A stretch of 9,172 nt of DNA. Source: JBJKRW01 sp046704445. Lineage in GTDB: Bacteria; Patescibacteriota; Microgenomatia; UBA1406; GWC2-37-13. The position numbers were made by a program, and so were the translations under genes. Below, piece by piece: positions 5,165 through 9,172 of the stretch. Where the stretch lies: NCBI GenBank assembly GCA_046704445.1, contig JBJKRW010000034.1:1-9172 (forward strand). The letters run 5' to 3'. Every line of letters starts with the position of its first letter. Within the stretch, counting starts at the first letter, position 1. Below the pieces are notes generated by a model. The model was not told the DNA's origin, did no database searches, and was given only the letters and a program-made list of their open reading frames with translations.

Positions 5165-5607
5165 AGTATCGCATCAAACGCTTTTTTGTCGGAAGAATAG
5201 GTGAGTGTTTTTTTCACTGTTTCCTCGGATACGAATTTCGCATCCGTCATCTCCCAGTCATGATCTTTCGGATCTCCGGATACAAACTCCATGAGAAAAT
5301 AATACACGGTTTTATTTACAAACATAGTTTGTCCCGTGGTGCCGCCGTGAGGAGAATTTTTCCATTGATATGTATACTGGATTTTAACGGGTGTCTGATT
5401 GACAATTTCTGTTCCTACTCCTCCTTCTTCCTTGACTTCGCGAAGCGCCGCCATTTGCATGGATTCTTTTTCGTCATGGTCACCGACCAGTCCTTTGGGA
5501 AACACCCATCCTTTGTGTTGAGAATGCTGGCAGATAAGCCAAAGTATATTGTTTCCCTGTCTTTTAAAAACAATTCCTCCGGCAGAAATCTCTTTTTTTG
5601 TTTTCAT
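5140..5607 (-). CDS. Nudix hydrolase, diadenosine tetraphosphate hydrolase-like
   Basis: The protein has 155 residues. Its box is canonical at 42-64: G42-x5-E48-x7-R56-E57-x2-E60-E61-x-G63. G-W-V-F-P-K-G (33-39) just before the box is typical of Ap4A/Ap6A-type Nudix hydrolases, which remove signalling or toxic dinucleoside polyphosphates. S-A-G-G-I-V-F at the N-terminus is also usual for this subgroup, although MTH1-like or other substrates remain possible. The ATG at 5605-5607 is well placed for the domain; no ribosome site is clear. It converges on the other Nudix gene and overlaps it tail to tail by 25 bases. Both proteins end in F-x-A-L-K encoded by the same imperfect palindrome. Confidence 0.92.
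   Translation of the reverse strand: MKTKKEISAGGIVFKRQGNNILWLICQHSQHKGWVFPKGLVGDHDEKESMQMAALREVKEEGGVGTEIVNQTPVKIQYTYQWKNSPHGGTTGQTMFVNKTVYYFLMEFVSGDPKDHDWEMTDAKFVSEETVKKTLTYSSDKKAFDAILQLFRALK
5143..5158. repeat. Imperfect palindrome in the Nudix/Nudix overlap
   Basis: TTTCAATGCCCTGAAA equals its own reverse complement at 12 of 16 positions. Read on the plus strand it codes F-N-A-L-K of the first Nudix protein; read on the minus strand, F-R-A-L-K of the second. Confidence 0.7.
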
Positions 5608-5623
5608 GTAATAAGTCTATAGA

Positions 5624-5691
5624 GTTTTTAAAGTATGTAAAGTTCAAAGGAAAAAAACAAAATCTTAATAAACTTTATTAACTTTAAAAAC
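5624..5691 (-). terminator. Large AU-rich nested hairpin between the DHODH stop and the Nudix gene
   Basis: GTTTTTAAAGT (5624-5634) is the perfect reverse complement of ACTTTAAAAAC (5681-5691), 11 bp. Inside it, TAAAGTT (5638-5644) pairs with AACTTTA (5671-5677), after a 3x3 internal loop. An alternative small palindrome, TTAATAAACTTTATTAA, lies at 5665-5681, followed on the minus strand by a T-rich run. It starts 2 bases past the VKOR-DHODH stop, so transcript-end formation is the likeliest role, though it is weak for an intrinsic terminator because it is almost free of GC. It lies 17 bases before the Nudix ATG and could also affect that gene. Confidence 0.4.
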
Positions 5692-5692
5692 C

Positions 5693-7252
5693 TTATGAAC
5701 CAATATCTTTTCCTATCGCTTCTGAAATATGGGCGAATCCGTCTGCCCTGAGTAAGGATACAAGTTCCAGATTGATCTGCGCGATAACCGTGGGACCGTT
5801 AAAAATCATGCCGGTAATTAACTGCACGAGCGATGCGCCGAGTTTTATTTTTTTATACGCGTCTTGTGCGGAAAATACGCCCCCGCAGCCAACAATCACG
5901 AATTTTTTTTTGTATTTTTTATACGCAAGGCCTATCAGCTCATTCGATCTTTGTTCACAGGGTTTACCGCTGAAGTTACCTTTGCCGCATCTTTCCACTT
6001 CTTTCCTGACAAGCGCCGGATCTTTTCTGTTTTTCTGGAGATTGCCGATAATAACCCCTTTTACAAACCGGTAACGGGAAAGTACCGACAGCATATCGAG
6101 AAATTCCTTATTATTCTTTTCTATGGGCATTTTTACGAATACGGGTTTTTTTATTTTAAGCAAAGTCATGGCGTCGAGTAATTCTTTCAATTGTTTTGGG
6201 GGATAAAAAGATATGTTGCCGAACAGGTTCGGGCAACTGATATTCAATTCATAATATGCGTTTTCCACGTGGCCGTGTTCGAACGTTTTAAAGGCATCGA
6301 CTACATCTTTCACGCTTTGTGCCTGTGTCGTAAGTTTTTGAGAATTTGTTCTTCCGATACTGATTCCGACGGGAATTTCAAATTTCTTGTTTTTAAGTTT
6401 TTCGATTATATATTCAACTCCCTTATTTTTAAACCCCTTATTGACCAGAAGGGATCTGGATTCAGGTAGCCTGCCGAGTCTCGGAGGAGGATTTCCCCGG
6501 TACGGCTTGTTGGTGATCGTTCCTATTGTTTCAAACCCGAATCCTAAACCGGGAAGAATGAAAGGGAGAGACGCTTCATAATCAAATCCTGCGGATAATC
6601 CTGTCGGGTTGGTGAACTCGATGCCCAAAATTTTTTGATGAAGCGGGAAATGTTTGAGTCGCAGGGCATGCGAAATAATATGTTTGAAGGGCGTAACAGA
6701 TCCAAGAAATTCGCCCAAAGACAACATGCGTTCATGAATGAACTCTGGATCGGTAAGAAACAAAAAAGGCTTTAACAGATTGCGGTATTTCCACCCTGCC
6801 GCGTAAATATATATGAATTTTCTCTCGTACTCCAAAATCATATACGCCAGGGCAAAAAGCGTGAAGCTGGTAAGTGCGGAGAGCGTACAATACATGCAGA
6901 TATTATTAATAACGAAGAGCTGAAGAAACATAAGATATAGCGAAAATAACGCTCCTGCCCATGCTTGTATATAAATCCAAAACCACCAAAGCTTTTTATT
7001 TGTAATTATTGCCAGGCCGATCACCAGTGTAAGAATCAGATAATGAATAAAGCCGAGCAATGCAACAGGAACGCCGAGAATTACTGAATATTTGCTGCGA
7101 AGCACTATCCCGCAATCAGAAAAAAAGGGAAGTATTCTGTTGATAGAACAGGGAGGAATAATGTTCGAGTAATGTTCATAGGTAAGATAACTTGCGTCGA
7201 TAAGTCCGACAACGGCAAATAATAAAAGTACGAAAAATATTTTTCTTTTCAT
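5693..7252 (-). CDS. VKOR family domain fused to quinone-type dihydroorotate dehydrogenase
   Basis: This is one continuous frame of 519 residues. Residues 1-140 form a VKOR domain: four TM helices (about 4-24, 57-83, 91-115, 119-140), loop cysteines C35 and D46-C47, S53-x-Y55-S56, G60-V-P-V, and the redox pair C119-M-Y-C122. VKORs pass electrons from thiols to quinone. A short linker leads to a DHODH domain (about 157-519) with class 2 features: LLKPFLFLTDPEFIH as N-terminal helix, G218-L-S-A-G, GFGFETIGT, N254-P-P-P-R-L-x-R-L, N271-x-G-F, K374, S-G-K-P, and G-C-G-G-V-F with G-A-S-L-V-Q for FMN phosphate. The motif N337-I-S-C340-P-N has Cys at the catalytic base position, where class 2 enzymes have Ser. 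Predicted topology (KRK inside, four helices) places DHODH in the cytoplasm. It should feed pyrimidine synthesis, unless the Cys enzyme has another role. The gene lies 27 bases after the transporter gene. Confidence 0.9.
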   Translation of the reverse strand: MKRKIFFVLLLFAVVGLIDASYLTYEHYSNIIPPCSINRILPFFSDCGIVLRSKYSVILGVPVALLGFIHYLILTLVIGLAIITNKKLWWFWIYIQAWAGALFSLYLMFLQLFVINNICMYCTLSALTSFTLFALAYMILEYERKFIYIYAAGWKYRNLLKPFLFLTDPEFIHERMLSLGEFLGSVTPFKHIISHALRLKHFPLHQKILGIEFTNPTGLSAGFDYEASLPFILPGLGFGFETIGTITNKPYRGNPPPRLGRLPESRSLLVNKGFKNKGVEYIIEKLKNKKFEIPVGISIGRTNSQKLTTQAQSVKDVVDAFKTFEHGHVENAYYELNISCPNLFGNISFYPPKQLKELLDAMTLLKIKKPVFVKMPIEKNNKEFLDMLSVLSRYRFVKGVIIGNLQKNRKDPALVRKEVERCGKGNFSGKPCEQRSNELIGLAYKKYKKKFVIVGCGGVFSAQDAYKKIKLGASLVQLITGMIFNGPTVIAQINLELVSLLRADGFAHISEAIGKDIGS

Positions 7253-7279
7253 AGATATAATTGTAAACAGAAACTTAAA

Positions 7280-8140
7280 CTAATGCGCCAATTGTAAAGC
7301 TCCGTATATCATGATTGCGGCCGCCGTGAATCGAATTGCGTAGACTTTCATGGTATGTCTTTCAAGCAGTTTGGGGGCAAAAATCGAAAAGATAAAAGCA
7401 ATAATCATTGAGGCGGGAAGCGAAATAATAACAGAGCTGATGCTTACGTTTGCGGTAAAAGCCTTGTTTGCCGCAAGATTGTAAATGACGCTTATGGCTC
7501 CGATGATCATCATAACAAATATCTGTTTTATTTTCAGTTTTTTCAAATCATGCAAAAACAACGGAATAGTGAATGCAAACAATAGCTGTGCAAAAATTCC
7601 TTGCCATAAGGTTAATTGCCAGAAGGTATTTTGTGTCGCAGCCTTATTGATAAAATATCCGTTTAATGCAAGAAAAAGCATCGCGAGCAAGGCAATTCCG
7701 ACGGCAGGTTTAAAAAAAGAAGAAAATTTAAATTTTTCGTCTAACGTGATAAAAACACCGGATATAATGATAAGAAAAACAAGAATGATTTGATGAGAAC
7801 CAAGAGATTCTCCCAGAAGGATTATTCCCAGGAATAATCCGAATACCCCTCTAAAATTGAATAATGGACTGATAACGGTTACGTCCAATCTATGTAGGGC
7901 CCAAATAAAAAAAACCCAGAAAAGATCAGAACATAATGCAGCAAAAAAAATATTTTGCCATTGGGAGGGTGGTGTTACGCGATTAATAACAGCAAGAGGG
8001 ATGGTAAATAAAAGAGTAAATAGTGAAAAAACAAAGATAAAAAGCCATTGGTTGCTTACAGAATGCTTAGTGGTCAATTTTTGAATTACAGTGATCGATC
8101 CGGAAGCGAAGGTAGCGATCCATGCAAAAAGATACGGCAT
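7280..8140 (-). CDS. EamA/DMT-superfamily transporter
   Basis: This is an inner-membrane carrier of 286 residues with about ten TM helices in two repeats of five, the normal size and layout of the EamA family. The first half ends in G-V-F-G-L-F-L-G-I-I-L-L-G-E-S-L and the second repeats the pattern with SLPASMIIAFIFSIF. The G-E at the end of the fourth helix is a typical feature. DMT carriers export amino acids, sugars or other metabolites; the substrate here is unknown. The ATG (8138-8140) is 3 bases after the SDR stop, so the two genes form one operon. The gene upstream of VKOR-DHODH on the same strand, it is probably co-transcribed with it too. Confidence 0.9.
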   Translation of the reverse strand: MPYLFAWIATFASGSITVIQKLTTKHSVSNQWLFIFVFSLFTLLFTIPLAVINRVTPPSQWQNIFFAALCSDLFWVFFIWALHRLDVTVISPLFNFRGVFGLFLGIILLGESLGSHQIILVFLIIISGVFITLDEKFKFSSFFKPAVGIALLAMLFLALNGYFINKAATQNTFWQLTLWQGIFAQLLFAFTIPLFLHDLKKLKIKQIFVMMIIGAISVIYNLAANKAFTANVSISSVIISLPASMIIAFIFSIFAPKLLERHTMKVYAIRFTAAAIMIYGALQLAH

Positions 8141-8143
8141 ACT

Positions 8144-8878
8144 TTATTTTAAACTATATCCTCCGTCAACAACCAGAATGTGACCGGTTATATAACTCGA
8201 GTCGTCGCACGCGAGGAAAAGGATTGCCCTTGCCAGTTCTTCAGGTAGGGCAATTCTTTGTAGGGGAGTGTTTTTTTTCATCCGGTCAATAAGTTCCTGT
8301 CCTGCTCCACGGGTCATATCCGTCATTACGTTGCTCGGTGCGACCGCATTTACCCTAATATCGGGTGCGAGCTGTTTTGCAAAACCTTTTGTTAAGGATA
8401 TTACTCCTCCTTTTGCACATGAGTAGGCGAGTACGGGGGCGACTCCCAACATACCTACCGTTGAGGTGAGATTAACTATGTTTCCGTATCCCTGCTTCAT
8501 CATAATCGGCGTAACGTGTTTCAACATAAGCCACATGCTCGTGAGATTGGCATCCAGGGTGTCTTTCCAGGTTTTTATATCGCCTGTCCAATCTCCCGGC
8601 CGGATGATTTCTCCTGCGTTGTTTACGAGCACGTCGATTCTTCGGAACTCGTCCATCGTTTTTTTGACAACCTCTTTCACTTCGTTTTCTTTAGTAAGGT
8701 CGGCTTGTATAAACAATGCCTGTTTGCCGATAAGTTTTTTAACCTCCTCGGCTTTTTCTTTTTGTGTTTTGTAGACGATCACCACTTTTGCCCCTTCCTT
8801 TGCAAATAGAATTGCCGTTGCACGGCCGATTCCCCTAGAAGATCCTGTCACGATTGCTACTTTGTCTTTGAGTTTCAT
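8144..8878 (-). CDS. SDR-family NAD(P)-dependent oxidoreductase (FabG-like)
   Basis: This is a classical short-chain dehydrogenase of 244 residues. It has T11-G12-S-S-R-G16-I-G18 (cofactor loop), D60 (adenine pocket), N86-N87-A-G89, N111, S139, and the catalytic pair Y152-x3-K156, followed by P-x-x-V after the active site and G-G-Y at the C-terminus. The set is complete, so an active enzyme is expected. Y36-K37 after the second strand would favour NADPH but does not decide it. Closest in shape to 3-oxoacyl-ACP reductases and sugar/alcohol dehydrogenases; the real substrate is unknown. The frame is open to an ATG at 8947, but the extra 23 residues overlap the cupin gene. I chose Met at 8876-8878 because the domain starts there (MKLKDKVAIVTG) and it lies 7 bases after the cupin stop. 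Confidence 0.92.
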   Translation of the reverse strand: MKLKDKVAIVTGSSRGIGRATAILFAKEGAKVVIVYKTQKEKAEEVKKLIGKQALFIQADLTKENEVKEVVKKTMDEFRRIDVLVNNAGEIIRPGDWTGDIKTWKDTLDANLTSMWLMLKHVTPIMMKQGYGNIVNLTSTVGMLGVAPVLAYSCAKGGVISLTKGFAKQLAPDIRVNAVAPSNVMTDMTRGAGQELIDRMKKNTPLQRIALPEELARAILFLACDDSSYITGHILVVDGGYSLK

Positions 8879-8885
8879 GATTTTC

Positions 8886-9172
8886 TTACGAATGTGTAAC
8901 TTCTTCGGATTGCTCCGGATAAAATCCGGGCGAGTCCACGGTAACATATTCGAATATTCCCTCTACTGCAAAACGGGTATTTTTGGGAATATAAACGACA
9001 TCATCTTTTTGTACCCGTATAGCTTGATTTCCGGCAAATACGATTCCTTTTCCTTTAGTTACATACATTATGAAATTGCACACATGTTCGACAAGAAAGG
9101 AGTCATTTTTTTCCGGATGTCGTCCTTTGATTTTCATATATGCCACGCTTATTTTTTTACTGGCAAGCGGGT
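8886..9172 (-). CDS. Cupin-domain protein, 5' end outside the window
   Basis: The frame is open to the right-hand edge of the window, so the start is missing; about 94 residues are visible. A GTG at 9146 and an ATG at 9137 are in frame but inside the fold (S-V-A-Y-M-K-I-K looks like a strand), so I do not regard them as the start. Visible strands are SFLVEHVCNFIMYVTKGKG, followed by G-N-Q-A-I-R-V-Q-K-D-D-V-V-Y-I-P and R-F-A-V-E-G, the second half of a small cupin barrel. The histidines of the metal site are mostly lacking in this part (one H in E-H), so metal binding is uncertain. Such small cupins often bind sugars or nucleotides. It precedes the SDR by 7 bases, and both are likely in one operon. 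Confidence 0.8.
   Translation of the reverse strand, partial: PLASKKISVAYMKIKGRHPEKNDSFLVEHVCNFIMYVTKGKGIVFAGNQAIRVQKDDVVYIPKNTRFAVEGIFEYVTVDSPGFYPEQSEEVTHS

Noticed and set aside
5772..6581. Several plus-strand frames within the VKOR-DHODH gene
   Set aside because: The minus strand has clear family motifs throughout; the plus-strand translations are low in structure.
8879..8947. Longer SDR start (ATG at 8947)
   Set aside because: The extension overlaps the cupin gene and is absent from the SDR fold, which begins at MKLKDKVAIVTG.
1..9172. CRISPR array, IS element, integrase or phage genes
   Set aside because: No regularly spaced repeats, no transposase or integrase motifs, and no terminal inverted repeats were seen.

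Overview
The window looks like a piece of a small-genome bacterium, most likely of the Patescibacteria/Candidate Phyla Radiation (perhaps the Microgenomates side). This rests on moderate-to-low GC, tRNA genes without encoded CCA, no strong Shine-Dalgarno sequences, compact genes with tiny gaps, and an HTH plus LAGLIDADG-like protein of a type I associate with these genomes. TGA is used as a stop, so the UGA-recoding lineages are unlikely. The taxonomic call is inference; no rRNA or ribosomal protein gene is present.

Left block (minus strand, about 24-2595): an ABC exporter operon, ATPase then two ABC-2 type permeases, with gaps of 1-3 bases. It resembles the COG4586/COG4587/COG3694 triplet.

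Middle block (plus strand, 2699-4258): a tRNA cluster of Arg(CCG), Ala(CGC), Ile(UAU) and Phe(GAA), then a hairpin, then an AT-rich gene for an HTH plus LAGLIDADG-like protein, then tRNA-Gly(GCC). The LAGLIDADG-like reading frame runs into tRNA-Gly and uses tRNA bases 8-10 (TAG) as its stop. The next gene, a PPOX/YhbP-like flavin split-barrel protein, starts 4 bases after the tRNA ends. A Nudix hydrolase gene overlaps its stop.

Right block (minus strand, 5140-9172): a second Nudix hydrolase (Ap4A hydrolase-like) converges on and overlaps the first. Beyond an AU-rich intergenic hairpin comes a likely operon, read right to left: cupin (cut by the window edge), SDR oxidoreductase, EamA/DMT transporter, and a 519-residue fusion of a four-helix VKOR-type disulfide/quinone oxidoreductase to a dihydroorotate dehydrogenase. 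The DHODH half has class 2 architecture but the class 1-type Cys at the catalytic base position.

The best leads are the VKOR-DHODH fusion with its Ser-to-Cys change, and the ORF/tRNA-Gly/ORF arrangement, in which tRNA maturation would cut the upstream mRNA before its stop and could create a nearly leaderless downstream mRNA.
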